Part shown: in pieces, positions 37,701 to 45,451 of the stretch | Numbering within the stretch: the first letter of the stretch is position 1 | Layout of the letters: each line of letters opens with the position of its first letter | NCBI GenBank assembly: GCA_009695195.1 | Contig: SIBJ01000019.1 | Span: forward strand, 1-58,362 | Length of the DNA: 58,362 nt | Origin: Pedosphaera sp. | GTDB taxonomy: Bacteria; Verrucomicrobiota; Verrucomicrobiia; Limisphaerales; JADLHS01 | Reading direction: 5' to 3' | The notes under the pieces: generated by a model | The model's input: only the letters and a program-made list of their open reading frames with translations | Told to the model about the DNA's origin: nothing | Database searches by the model: none | Position numbers and translations under genes: made by a program

Positions 37701-38242
37701 TAAAGATTCCGCCGGCCTGAAGCCAACTGAAATTCCCCAGATAAGATATTGGTCCCGCCGCTGCCGGCAATCGGGCTGCCCCAGTTGAGGATGATCTGTC
37801 CTTCGTCCGCTCCGCCACCAAAGTTAAAACCGTCCACCGCGATGAAATAATCCGTGCCATTGACGGCGTTAAAGATGACCTGGCTGGTGAAGTCCCCGTT
37901 CGCCGGATTGACGTCGTCGTTGCCGGCCACCAACGTCAGACTGTTCAGACTGTTGCCCGTGTAAACCGAGAGGAGCGTGTCAATGCCGCTGCCCTCGGTG
38001 TCGAACTGAATCAATCCGTCCGCGGGTGCCGTCCAACGATGCCAGATGGAAGCGCCGCCGCTGTTGACCGGTTGACCATGTGCGGGTTCGCCGGTCTCGC
38101 GGGTCGCGCCGGTATTGTTGCCGACGACGGAACCGTTCGGACCAACGAGTACCAAGGCGTTGGTAAAATTATCGTTCAGTGGCTGGGCCGAGGCCAGGCC
38201 TCCGGCGAGAGCCAGACCCAGCAGTCCGCCAAGCATCTTCAT
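28781..38242 (-). CDS. Giant secreted protein with Calx-beta domains and two seven-repeat propellers
   Basis: This 3153-residue exported protein is the largest gene here. The start at 38242 (MKMLGGLLGLALAGGLASA) gives a clean signal peptide; an ATG at 38287 is an alternative. Residues 24-160 are a PPC-like domain (WHRWTAPADGLIQFDTEGSG). A Thr/Asn-rich stretch follows. Two blocks of seven delta-60 repeats (GADGAVRALAIQLDGRIVVG type) lie at about 594-994 and 1500-1860. Around them sit about eleven Calx-beta domains (ATAGSDYTARSGTLTFAPGQ ... LTIVDND). Then come one P-domain (about 2667-2829), two DUF11 repeats and a C-terminal module ending NKFFRLHATLP. The role is probably calcium-stabilised adhesion or matrix formation; no enzyme is recognised. 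Confidence 0.88.
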   Translation of the reverse strand: MKMLGGLLGLALAGGLASAQPLNDNFTNALVLVGPNGSVVGNNTGATRETGEPAHGQPVNSGGASIWHRWTAPADGLIQFDTEGSGIDTLLSVYTGNSLNSLTLVAGNDDVNPANGDFTSQVIFNAVNGTDYFIAVDGFNFGGGADEGQIILNWGSPIAGSGGTNILSGEFQLASGRRNLYVVSENESNFALDPAVAAWSVPARVTVTRLQGANGRVNVDFSVTNLSYTNIFITNYYGTNILITNDIPGTGVFFTNVYLTNVVVTNLFQNYTYYLAQPYHYFPMTFGRFIGVTNENGNITSNSFSIPAPTNFLCVNLTSVTNILSTNPPSTLTIRSNLFCVSTTTTSIDPSAVPNTDYSATSGTLSFDDYQMSADFFVSVFSGPGPHTATYGPATPHVNRVLLITITNAALDPLESTNLSPPTINPILSTALMNVMENDIGGANNFRGRDAFPSEPVINFERATFRINEGGANATVYAVRSGTNVGVAQAGFRIDFGPSANQYNGFPLQAGSDYATPGVDFNSVTGTVAWAANDFNSKPITIPIFDDNLVEFNEDMLLELTPGPNTQVGNINTANLTILAENAIGAEQPAGAADLTHNMDNSASTVPPFMATPGANNSVMALVVQADGKTVIGGDFTGFDSTPRNRIARLNNDGSLDTGFLPSPPNTGANGFVAALASQSDGKIIAGGNFTSFNGNSRNRIVRLSTSGAVDASFNPGLGANATVWSVVLQSDGKILIAGEFTSVGTSTRNYVARLNTNGVVDATFDPGVGPDGIVNTLAVDGTGKIIIGGDFTTVAGQSRLGIARLNSDGTLDPSFNPGAGADGSVYSVATVAGGKVLVGGAFSHVDIRDRRGIARLNSDGSLDTTFDPGDGADNVVYTVTTQSDGKILLGGLFYSINGTRRVGIARLRADGVVDTDFMDTAYNQFAGLPNHYHDPNVINGTLYPIINTRNFVFALGVEASGNIMIGGGFLRVGGGPTRNSMRSRSNVARLVGGSTPGPGNIEFAYDTYSMDENGTFIYVSLVRTNGNLGIIGANFGVNYSPAGPGAASTNDLTLNPLLANPYWNTAWPASWMRSDGTFGPNFGTLPVALGSADVKVTVNDNTNIDGNRTAEFQLATPTGTDLFLLGGENIPLGAALGKRFSTMTIVDNDFKPGTLGFSSPTYSVNEGVTTATINVTRTNGANGAVTIQYATVAGGSATAGSDYTARSGTLTFAPGQTNKTFTVPILDDSTVEFDETINLQLFNPGGGAVAGLTNATLTIVDNDFSAGRLNFSSATYTTNESAHFALVAVTRTGGNLGAVTVQFATSNGTAVTTADYIGVTNTLTWTNNDITPKVVAIPLVDDNLIESNKTVNLRLFGATLNNLSEPQVLGATTNATLTILDDDLRGQVRFTAVTNFINENGGQAFITVVRTGGAAASISVNFSATNGTAVAGIDFTATNGTLVFGPGEVSKTFTVPVTDNISQDLPRFITLSLGSASPTNGLGAPSAAILNIIDNESFNELPGSLDTAYNSGAGFNNAVQTLALQSDGKLLAAGDFTVANGIGRTRIARLNTDGSLDVKFPLGGGTSGADATVRAMLQQTDGRIVVGGDFTNINGIARGRIARLNLDGSLNETFDPGFGTDNPVFAVAETFVGEDRKLLIGGAFTVVSATPRNSIARLNEDGSVDGGFNPVLGANGIVYAIVVQADGKAIIGGDFTSVNGTARNRVARLNPDGSVDLSFDPGTGADGAVRALAIQLDGRIVVGGSFTNFNGSALNRFARLDSSGSLDATFTPGLGADDTVNAIVVQPDTRIILGGQFTRCNGVTRGHLTRLNNDGTVDPSINFGAGANNFIAAAVVQTDGKIIIGGGFTEYDGTPKQRLARIYGGSIAGSGTLEFTSANYSVAENGTNTTITVRRRGGTAGQPLPNNITVNAMTFDGTATNGVHFQGGTTNLVFPPGEVFQSFAIAVVDDFEINPDRMLSLVLTNIAPPGSAALGNQPAATLTIVNDDSAISFSSSTYSRSETSIDGVAIISIVRSGSTLGTSTVDFTTTTNGTATAGLDYTATTNSLVFANGETLKTVTMPILPDSLVEGDETVGLLLTNVGGALLLAPSSATLTIVDDDFAPGKIGFGAAAYSVAENGGSISVTFVRTNGRTGVVSANYFTGDATANAGLDYTAASGAVVFADGETNKTVNIPILDDTLVEGPESFNISLTNATGGATLLAPTTVPVTIVDNDVGITFSSPFYVVGEAGPTVTLTILRLNGSNGVATVNYTTVNGVATAGSDYVTNSGTFTFNNGETIKTLTLSILEDTLVEGDESFSVVLSNPSPGTVLLNGTATVTILDNDTGLAFAPASYIVDEGGTNIVLTVLRTNANTGTVTVSYGSTNGTATAGADYGAVAGVLTFTNGESLKTITIPIVDDTQVEGDENFTVTLLNPTGGAQFIGPSVASVTIVDNDAGLAFSSATYAVLESGVSATITVIRSGITNSIVGVNYSTSDGTATNGSDYVSASGTLTFTNGEIVKTFIVSVIDDTIEEGAESVLLKLTGPTGQASLLNPNAATLTIVDNDGSLILPAGVLLTAESGIVNGAIEPGETVTALFAMRNVSGFDTTNLVATLLDTNGVTVVTSPPWSRSNSYGAMLNGGASVSRAFRFTASGTNGGSVAATFQLSDGGVSYGRATFNFLLGTQTGTFSNLTTITINDLTSATPYPSVISVSGLGGSVSKVTMTLTNLAHTHPNDIDMLLAGPGGQKMLPMSDTGGGNTITNVTLTLDDAAASPLPFSGTITSGTNQPTNFLLGDFFHSPAPPSPYSNNFATFNGGNPNGAWSLFLEDDSGFDTGLVRGWYLTITTAGTVPAAADLSVTMTGSPNPVVVGSNLVYTILVTNHGPWSASGIVLTDTLPANTVLVSTSPTSGVATNVAGLVTWTIGTLPKDGVTSLTITVQPTLAGTISNSATALATETDPNVANNTATVNTAVVNPTADLAMSIIGSPNPVFFGQNLTYSLTVSNGGPATATGVTITNTLPPGVTFVSATPAGSYTLVGSVVTFTNLGAVGNGSVVNASITIHPNSGTQLTNTATCGSAVTDPLKGNNTATVKTVIEYPAMSAAASGGNLVISWPSGATGYNLEYTLSLAAPVVWTPLTNPPPSVLGGTKTVTLGIGGGNKFFRLHATLP

Positions 38243-38373
38243 CGCCCGCCAGCAATGCACTGGCGCAGCTTCTCGTAATCTTCTCATAAAACAAATCCGC
38301 AAAAAAACTTTTCGCCCCGGTCCGCGTCCATCCCGCACGCGACCGAAAAAACTCCCGCTCCGAACAGCACCCA

Positions 38374-41205
38374 TCACGGATGATACGGATCCACCCGCAC
38401 GCGGTAAAACCGCGGGTTCGAGGGATTCACCGGATCCTGCACCGAGACGGGTCCGCCGGCCGGGCCGGAAACAAAATTCGTCAGCGTCAGCCAGTTCGTG
38501 CTGCCCGAACTCGTCTTGTAATAAACGTAGTTCTGCGCATAGGGCCAGGTCTGCCACGAAAGCTGCGCCTTGAGCGCGGGCGTCTTGACCAGCGACAAGC
38601 TCAGCGCCAGGTCTTGCGCGCGCGGGATCGGCGTGGGGTCGGCGCAGTTCACCAGATCGTCGCCGTCGGAATCGAGGTTGCAACTGGTGACCAGCGCGGT
38701 GTTGAAGAGATTCGTCGTGCCGTCGGGATAAATCACGTTCGTCGAGGAATTGTAGCCCGCGTACTCGCTCACCCAGCAGAACCGGCCGCCATTCTTGCCG
38801 TCCAGTTTCTCCGCGATGGAAACGCCATTGGCCACGGCCTGGGCGAAATAAATCTTCATGTTCGGGTCCAACTGAATCCCGAGGAAGTTGCCGCCGCCGT
38901 CGCGGTTGGTCATGTAGTTGCGCAGTTCGAGGTAATCAACGTAAAGCGCGTTGTTCGTGCCGGTGCCGGTGAACGTGTGCTGGCTGAACTGCCCGCCATC
39001 AAGGATCACCTTCCCGAGCGCGGTGTTGTTCGTGTACCCCGTCGAGTTGCACCCGCGATCCTGTCCGGCCCACAAGTTGACCACCTCGCCGTTGTACGGC
39101 GCGACGCTGTAGATCGTCGTGCCGAGCAAATCGCCGGCGACCGCGCGCGCGGTGAGGTTGAAGCCGTCGCCCACGGACCACGAATTGCCGTTGGTCACGC
39201 CTGTGTCCGTGAGCAGGTTGGTGGCGGACAAAGCGAGCGAGCGACCGGCCGAAATACCGTGATTACTGATCGTGAGGCTGCCGCTGTTGATCGCCACGTC
39301 GCCGGACGTGGCCAAAATAATCCCGCCCGAGAAGAGACCCGTCCGGCACTGTTCGAGCGCGAAGGAGCCGTTGCCACACAGGAACGCGCCGCGATTCTCA
39401 AAATATTTTGCCCAGATCAAACTGCCCTGGTCGCTGACGCTGCCGCGATTGACGAATGCCTCGTAGGGTTCGTTGTAGTTGGTGCTGAAGAAGGGCTGCG
39501 TGCGCGAGCCGCCGAGGAACGCGGCGTTCAAGGTCGAGATCACGCCTTCGTTGGTGAGATAGCGCAGGCGCGGCGTCGCAGCGGGCCAAAGAATTCCGCC
39601 GTAGAGCAGGTTGATCTGGCCGGCGATGTTGTCGGCGCCCGGGCTATTCGAGGCGACGGTCAGGCTTTCGGCCTCACTCATGAAATTGGAGAAGACGTTC
39701 AGCACATCGTTGATGATGACGTTCGTGCTGCGCAAATTCAATTCCTGGAATTGCGGCACGGTGCTGGGCGACAGCGCGCTGTTCACGAGCAACACGTGGT
39801 AACGGTTGGTGAAGTTGAAAGCATCCACGTTGGTCCAGCGGGCGCTGAACAGGTCCACTGTGCCTTCGAGCCGCGGGACGGACGGCAGCATCAGATTGGA
39901 AATGACGAGCATGCCGTTGGTGGTTTTCAAATCCATCGAGGCGAACGGCGCGGCGATGCGCGCGAGCACGGTGCCGGCGAAATGATTGGTGGCCTTGATG
40001 GAGAGGAAATTCAACGCGCCGAGCCGGGCGCGGTTCAGGTCGAGGTATTTGCTGGCGTCAATCTCAATCCGGCCCGGAAGCTGGCTGAAGGATTGGTTCG
40101 CGACTTCACCGATCAGACTCGAACTGCCGGAGAAGATGGCCTGGTAGGCGGTGTATTCGTTGGTGGTGTTCGAGTTGTTGAACCCGCCCGGCGGAAGCCC
40201 CGTGGGCGCCGGGGTGCCGAAGCCAAAGAACGAACTGCCGAACAAGTAATTCGTCGGCGTGAAGGAAGCGGCCGAGCCGGTGCTCGGGGCCGCCGTGCCG
40301 GTGCGCCCCAGCGCAAAATTGGTCCGCGCGCCAAAGGAATCCTGCAGGACCATGCGGTTCGTGGACACGACATCGGTCAGAAAATTCGTCTGCACCCAGA
40401 CCCACTCCACGGTGACGATCCCGCCGGGGCCTCCGAAATAAACGTTGTTGGAGAACGCCGGGTTAAAGTTCCGAATGAAGACGGCCGACACAACCCGGTT
40501 CGAGGGCCCCGTGATGACGTCCAGCGAGTACGGTGTCGCCGGACTGAGGAAGAGCGAGGTTTGCAACGACTGATAATAACGATTGGTGACCCAGTGCGCC
40601 GGTGCGAATGCAAACGTCCCAAAACTCTGCGCCGGATTTTCCGTCACGTCGCCGAATCCCCAGTAGCCGTCGAAGCGGGAGCCGAACGCGCTGGTGAAGG
40701 TGGACGGTTGCTGGCCGACCAACCCGCGCGACAGGTCCACCGACGCGCCTTTGAAACTGGTGAGACCATCCGAAGCGACATTGATCGTGCCGCGATTGAT
40801 GATGTTCGAGGCCGTCACCAGACATTTTGAGCCGGTGAGCGTGGACGGACCGATGAAGAAGATGAGGTTGGTATTGACGCCGCAATTGATGGTGCCGGTG
40901 GTCTGGTTGACCCAGTTCGAAGCGGGCGAGTGGAGCCCGGTCGCGGTGGAATACTTGTCGAACCGGAAACCCGAATCACATTCCATCAGCCCGCGATTGG
41001 TGGAGGTGATCGTGTTCGCCGTCTGGTACGGGAGCGCGAAGCTGCCGAGGAAAAAGCTGAACGTGCCGTTGTTGATGAAATTCAGCGCGTCAATCTGCGG
41101 CGGCGTGGTGACGACGCCGTCGTTGACGTAGTAGGTGGCGGTCTGGGCGGACGCCCGCGCCACCAACGCCAGACCCACGAGGCCGGAAAGTAACTTGCAC
41201 TTCAT
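38374..41205 (-). CDS. Secreted beta-rich protein of unknown function
   Basis: The 943-residue product starts at the ATG at 41205 with a signal peptide (MKCKLLSGLVGLALVARASA). I recognise no named domain. The body is rich in Asn, Thr, Ser and Gly, with recurring strands such as NIINRGTINVASDG, LVISNLMLP and NRGSVSDQGSLI, suggesting a repetitive beta-helix as in bacterial adhesins. The last ~70 residues (AQLSWQTWPYAQNYVYYKTS ... NPRFYRVRVDPYHP) match the C-terminal module of its neighbours. It lies 32 bp after the 770-residue gene and before the 3153-residue gene, all on one strand. Confidence 0.8.
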   Translation of the reverse strand: MKCKLLSGLVGLALVARASAQTATYYVNDGVVTTPPQIDALNFINNGTFSFFLGSFALPYQTANTITSTNRGLMECDSGFRFDKYSTATGLHSPASNWVNQTTGTINCGVNTNLIFFIGPSTLTGSKCLVTASNIINRGTINVASDGLTSFKGASVDLSRGLVGQQPSTFTSAFGSRFDGYWGFGDVTENPAQSFGTFAFAPAHWVTNRYYQSLQTSLFLSPATPYSLDVITGPSNRVVSAVFIRNFNPAFSNNVYFGGPGGIVTVEWVWVQTNFLTDVVSTNRMVLQDSFGARTNFALGRTGTAAPSTGSAASFTPTNYLFGSSFFGFGTPAPTGLPPGGFNNSNTTNEYTAYQAIFSGSSSLIGEVANQSFSQLPGRIEIDASKYLDLNRARLGALNFLSIKATNHFAGTVLARIAAPFASMDLKTTNGMLVISNLMLPSVPRLEGTVDLFSARWTNVDAFNFTNRYHVLLVNSALSPSTVPQFQELNLRSTNVIINDVLNVFSNFMSEAESLTVASNSPGADNIAGQINLLYGGILWPAATPRLRYLTNEGVISTLNAAFLGGSRTQPFFSTNYNEPYEAFVNRGSVSDQGSLIWAKYFENRGAFLCGNGSFALEQCRTGLFSGGIILATSGDVAINSGSLTISNHGISAGRSLALSATNLLTDTGVTNGNSWSVGDGFNLTARAVAGDLLGTTIYSVAPYNGEVVNLWAGQDRGCNSTGYTNNTALGKVILDGGQFSQHTFTGTGTNNALYVDYLELRNYMTNRDGGGNFLGIQLDPNMKIYFAQAVANGVSIAEKLDGKNGGRFCWVSEYAGYNSSTNVIYPDGTTNLFNTALVTSCNLDSDGDDLVNCADPTPIPRAQDLALSLSLVKTPALKAQLSWQTWPYAQNYVYYKTSSGSTNWLTLTNFVSGPAGGPVSVQDPVNPSNPRFYRVRVDPYHP

Positions 41206-41237
41206 AACGCTTCCAAAATTGTTCGAGCGGCTGGGGT

Positions 41238-43550
41238 TCATGGGTTGGTGATCGTGATGGCGTACGGCCGGTCCACCGTTCGCGCGCCGCCGTCCGTCAA
41301 CCGGACCACAATATCATAAGTCCCCGCCACTGTCGGCGTGCCCGTGAGGTTTCCGCCCGCCGACAGGTTCAATCCCGGAGGCAGAGCGGGTGTGCCCGGC
41401 GCCAACGACCAGGTGTACGGCGACGATCCGCCGGTGACGGTGAAAGTCTGGCTGTAAGCCACGGCAACCCTGCCGGTCGAAAGCGTCAGGGGAGAAATCA
41501 AGATCAACACCTGATTCTCCAGATTCTGGATGCTCGTGCCGTTCGGATAAACCACCGGCGCGTTGGTCGTACCGTCGAACGAACTCCAAATCAACTGCGA
41601 CACCGCCGTCAGTTGATCCAAGAAGGGAGCGAAACCGGGGGCGACTTGTTCATTTAGATAGAACGGGGCGACCTTGTTGAATGTTATCGTGGTGTTCGGC
41701 TCGATGGTGCCGGGGCCGGCCAGATTGGGCAACGCGTTCGCCGTGTTGAAGTTGAGACTTCGCGTAAAGTCCGCAGTCAGCCCGCCGTCGGTGTTTACCG
41801 AGGTCAGATTCTGGGCGGTGAACAAAATATCCGGTTGAGTAACGCGGCGAAAAACAGTCTGGGGCTGCAAGGCACTGTTGGTGACGACGATCAACGTGTA
41901 CTGGTTCGTGATCGGTTCGTAAAACTGTCCAATCAGCGAGTCAAAATCCCGCCGGACAAACTGGACACGCTCGATGCCTTGACGCAAGGACACTGCGGCG
42001 GCGAGGCATGGGACCGGGTGGATCACAAAAACCCGGTTGGTAAAATAGAACACCAAGCTCTGGGAGAATTGTTCCGGGGCGACGTTGGTGGTGCCGGTGG
42101 CATTCGTCGCCACGACCGGAGTATTGGTCAGGTTGAACACCGAAACCAGTTGCGTATTGACGATGGAGACGCCGCAGTCCGAGTTCGCGGGCAGAATAAA
42201 ATAGTCGCCGTTGATGAAATTGGTGAACAGCGTCGTCGCCGTGACGTTGGTGACGAAGACGCCCGGGGGCGCATACGGCGGGGGGGTGACGTTGGTGGTC
42301 AGGACCGTGATGAATCCGTTGGTGTAGTAGGTGTTCGTCACCACGTTCGCGAACGAGTGTGAAAACCACGTCACCACGTTCGTCGTCTGGTTGGTGGAAA
42401 AGACCAGCGTGGCCGGGCTGCCGGCGGGTGACCACGGCAGGTTGGTGAAATAGAAAGCGACGTTCGTCGTCACCAGATTGGTGAAGATCGGCGTGGTGCT
42501 CGAAACCACCAGCCCCGGATACAATCCGAGCAGGGTCGCCGCGTCGTTGGTCAACGCCTGATTGACCAGTAGCGTGAGATTGGAAGTGAACAACAACTGA
42601 CTGCTGTTGAAATTGGTGGCCGCCACGGTCGTGCCCGGGCCGGCGCTCTCCACATTCATATTGTTGGTTCGCATCAGCGCCCGCAGCCCGGCCACGTCAT
42701 CGCGCGTTAAACCGTTGAAGTAGCCACCCGACGGCAGCGAGGAGGAGAAGACCAGCAAGTTAGCTCCTCCGACTGGAAGCAGGATGGGAATCGGTATATT
42801 GGCGGCGACAGCCGTCAACTGCGTAAGCGGATCCACGGGAATCTCGACTGCGTCTGCCAGCAACGGCCCAAATGGGGGAGGGGTGAAGGCGCAATACTCG
42901 GTAATCGCGTAACTGAACAACGCGCCGTTGACATAGCTGGAGTACTGAAACTGATCCAGCGTGGAAGGCACGATTTCGAAGTTCCGTTGGATGACGTAGT
43001 AGCCCATGCCGTCGGGACAGGGCGGCGGATTGCCAAGAAAGCGCGAGTAGAGCGTCCACACGTAGCGATTCGGATTGGCGAGTCCCAATTGCTCGACCAG
43101 GAGCGCCATGACTTGGGACTTCAGATCGCTAAGGCCGAGTGCCTGCGCCTGGTAGTTCTGCGCCGCAGACTCCAACGGGAACTCAGATAGGTCCGCGCTA
43201 TATTGCGAAACGTTGGTCAGGCTGTTGAATACTGCGGTGGCAGCGTCCACCGCCACTATTCCGTTGGAGCCGAAGTAGTCCAGGAAGTTTTGGTCAAACG
43301 AATAATAGAGGACAGGCATGTTGCGGCGATACTCCTCGCCTATGTTTTTGGGGCCGGTCTGCGACGTATCGGGAACGTATAGATTATTTGCGTTGTATCC
43401 GATCGACGGCACTTCAAACGAATCCGCTCCATTCGGCGAACCACTTGCGTTCGGCCCTTGGAACACGAACGCCGCCGTTGGCAACAGACTCATCGCCAGC
43501 ACGCCCACCCACGAAAATCTTTTCAGGAATCGCAGCATACAAAATTTCAT
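41238..43550 (-). CDS. Secreted protein with C-terminal putative Ig domain
   Basis: This 770-residue exported protein starts at an ATG that overlaps the upstream stop (TGATG at 43552-43548), implying translational coupling. The signal peptide is MKFCMLRFLKRFSWVGVLAM. The N-terminal ~250 residues (NMPVLYYSFDQNFLDYFGSN, VDAATAVFNSL, LTRDDVAGLRALM) resemble secreted matrixin-like proteins in layout, but no HExxH zinc motif is present, so I do not call it a protease. A Thr/Asn-rich segment follows (about 400-470). The C-terminal ~75 residues (VAVAYSQTFTVTGGSSPYTW ... PPGLNLSAGGNLTGTPTVAG) are a putative Ig domain of the He_PIG type. It lacks the FYR ending. Confidence 0.82.
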   Translation of the reverse strand: MKFCMLRFLKRFSWVGVLAMSLLPTAAFVFQGPNASGSPNGADSFEVPSIGYNANNLYVPDTSQTGPKNIGEEYRRNMPVLYYSFDQNFLDYFGSNGIVAVDAATAVFNSLTNVSQYSADLSEFPLESAAQNYQAQALGLSDLKSQVMALLVEQLGLANPNRYVWTLYSRFLGNPPPCPDGMGYYVIQRNFEIVPSTLDQFQYSSYVNGALFSYAITEYCAFTPPPFGPLLADAVEIPVDPLTQLTAVAANIPIPILLPVGGANLLVFSSSLPSGGYFNGLTRDDVAGLRALMRTNNMNVESAGPGTTVAATNFNSSQLLFTSNLTLLVNQALTNDAATLLGLYPGLVVSSTTPIFTNLVTTNVAFYFTNLPWSPAGSPATLVFSTNQTTNVVTWFSHSFANVVTNTYYTNGFITVLTTNVTPPPYAPPGVFVTNVTATTLFTNFINGDYFILPANSDCGVSIVNTQLVSVFNLTNTPVVATNATGTTNVAPEQFSQSLVFYFTNRVFVIHPVPCLAAAVSLRQGIERVQFVRRDFDSLIGQFYEPITNQYTLIVVTNSALQPQTVFRRVTQPDILFTAQNLTSVNTDGGLTADFTRSLNFNTANALPNLAGPGTIEPNTTITFNKVAPFYLNEQVAPGFAPFLDQLTAVSQLIWSSFDGTTNAPVVYPNGTSIQNLENQVLILISPLTLSTGRVAVAYSQTFTVTGGSSPYTWSLAPGTPALPPGLNLSAGGNLTGTPTVAGTYDIVVRLTDGGARTVDRPYAITITNP

Positions 43551-45442
43551 CAACGCAATCGCACCACGCGGTAAAAGCCCCGGTTGCCGAAGCCGAGATA
43601 CATCGAGTCCAGATAGCCCGCGGCGAACCGCGGCCCGCCCAGGTTCGACCACGCGGCCATGTTGGTGGTCGTAATGACCTGATACATCAGGCCGGGTTGC
43701 GTGTTCCAATTCAGATAAAGTCCCTGCGGCGTGCGTTGCAGCCGGATGCGCAACACGCTGTTCACGTCCAGCGGATTCGTGCCCGCCTGGAATTCCTGCA
43801 TCGTCGTCGCGCCGTCGCCATCCGTGTCCGCCGTGGGCGCGGGCCAACTGAAGATGTCGTAGCCAAAGTTTTGCACCATCCAGTCGTACGGGATGCCGCC
43901 ATAGACGAGCGTGCCGTAGGTGGTGTTGGTGGTCTCGCCCGAGAGCGGCGAGCGCCGGCCATCGGCCAGCACAAAGGCGAGGCGGAACCGATGCGTGCTG
44001 TTCGCCGTGAGGCCGGTCATATTCCACATCGTGTTCGTCACCATCGCCGTCGGCGTCGCCGCGCCATCGGCATAAACTTCGTAGTTCGACACCGTGAATC
44101 CGGCCAGCGCCGGCCAGGCGACGCTGAGCGCGTTGGAACTCAACACGGAAACGAACGGCGAATCCGGCGTCGGCAACGGCTGGGTCGTGGACGCGTACCG
44201 TTGCGCGAACAAATCAAAATTGCCGGGCGCGCCCACGAATCCCGTCCAGACGACGAGAAACCGTCCAATGCTGTCCGACGAAACCGCAGGATGCATCTGC
44301 TGGCTTACCGTCGTGGTGTTGACGCGAAACTCGCTGTTCGCCAAGGAGCCGTCACCGCGGAGAAATTGGCCATACACGCCTTCGCGCGACCCGTCCTGCG
44401 CCAGACTCATCCAGACCACCAGATAATCATTCCCAATCGCACTCACGCGCGGCCCGATCTGGTCGCCGTAGCGCGTCGTGTTCACAAACCGCACCGTGCC
44501 GCCCACGCCGCCGCCAGTGAACGGCCGCGCGACGATGTCCCAACTGTTGCTGTGACTGAGCAGATCGCGCTCCGACCACGCCACCAGGAAACCGCCGTCC
44601 GAGGAACCGGCGAGACTCGGGTAGCCGGTGATATTGGTGGTGGTGTTGACGAGAAACTCGCCGCCCGCCGCCACTCCCGCCGCGCTGTAAATGCGCGCGT
44701 AAATATCCACGCTGTTTTCAAACCGTTGCTGCTCGGAAACCCAGCCGACCACAAAGCGTCCATCGCTCAACGGCGCCACCGCCGCCGTGCGCTGGTTGAA
44801 CGGCGTCGTCTGGTTCACACGAAACTCGCCGCCGATCTTCACGCCCGCGGGCGAGAACATCTGCGCATAGACGCCCTGCAACGTGTTCGTGCCTTCCTGA
44901 TTAAAGGAGCCCCACGTCACGATCACGTTGCCGCCGGTGAGCACCGCCACCGCCGGATTCACCTTCGAGCCGTTCGTGTGCGTGTTGACGAGGAGGTCGC
45001 CGGTCGCCCAGGTGTTGCTCGACGAAAGGAAACGCGCGTAAATTTTTTGAAAACCCTGCGGACCGCCCTGCCACACGATGACCGCGCCGCCGTCGTTCAA
45101 CAGCGCCACGCGCGGGCGATTCTGATCGTTCGCGCCCTGTTGGTTCACGCGGAACGAACTGAACGTTGCCGAAAAACTGCTGTCCAGCCGCTGCGCGCTG
45201 ATGCCCAGCCCGCTGCCATCCGTCGCGTTGTCCTGCCAGACCATGATGCCGCCGCTCGTGCGCACGCTCACATCCGGATAAACCTGGTCGCCGAGCAGCG
45301 TCCCCGTGACGCCGAACTCGCCGCCCTGCGTCGCGAAATCCTGCTGCCCGAACGCCGCCGCCGGCGCGAGCAACGCCGCCGCCGCGAGGCCGAGTGTTCG
45401 CGCCGCGCTTCTCCGCCACAACTTTGAAATTATTTTTTTCAC
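43550..45442 (-). CDS. Secreted seven-repeat propeller protein with FN3-like domain
   Basis: This 630-residue exported protein starts at a GTG at 45442, with an AGGA 7 bp upstream that overlaps the stop codon of the exonuclease gene. The signal peptide is MKKIISKLWRRSAARTLGLA (then AAALLAPAAA). Seven repeats of ~50 residues follow (pattern PxVAxLxDGxFVVxW then IYAR or VYAQ and GGEFRVNTTT), consistent with a seven-bladed beta-propeller. An FN3-like domain (VSNYEVYADGAATPTAM) and a calcium-binding DTDGDGATTMQEFQAGTNPLD-like loop precede a C-terminal module ending GFYRVVRLR. It is the first of five surface-protein genes in the cluster. Confidence 0.85.
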   Translation of the reverse strand: MKKIISKLWRRSAARTLGLAAAALLAPAAAFGQQDFATQGGEFGVTGTLLGDQVYPDVSVRTSGGIMVWQDNATDGSGLGISAQRLDSSFSATFSSFRVNQQGANDQNRPRVALLNDGGAVIVWQGGPQGFQKIYARFLSSSNTWATGDLLVNTHTNGSKVNPAVAVLTGGNVIVTWGSFNQEGTNTLQGVYAQMFSPAGVKIGGEFRVNQTTPFNQRTAAVAPLSDGRFVVGWVSEQQRFENSVDIYARIYSAAGVAAGGEFLVNTTTNITGYPSLAGSSDGGFLVAWSERDLLSHSNSWDIVARPFTGGGVGGTVRFVNTTRYGDQIGPRVSAIGNDYLVVWMSLAQDGSREGVYGQFLRGDGSLANSEFRVNTTTVSQQMHPAVSSDSIGRFLVVWTGFVGAPGNFDLFAQRYASTTQPLPTPDSPFVSVLSSNALSVAWPALAGFTVSNYEVYADGAATPTAMVTNTMWNMTGLTANSTHRFRLAFVLADGRRSPLSGETTNTTYGTLVYGGIPYDWMVQNFGYDIFSWPAPTADTDGDGATTMQEFQAGTNPLDVNSVLRIRLQRTPQGLYLNWNTQPGLMYQVITTTNMAAWSNLGGPRFAAGYLDSMYLGFGNRGFYRVVRLR

Positions 45443-45451
45443 TTCACATTC

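Noticed and set aside
41238..43550. Zinc metalloprotease call for the 770-residue protein
   Set aside because: No HExxH motif is present anywhere in the sequence.
22297..45442. T9SS C-terminal domain or PEP-CTERM signal on the surface proteins
   Set aside because: No PEP motif with transmembrane helix and basic tail, and no typical T9SS CTD, is visible. The FYR-type module is described separately.
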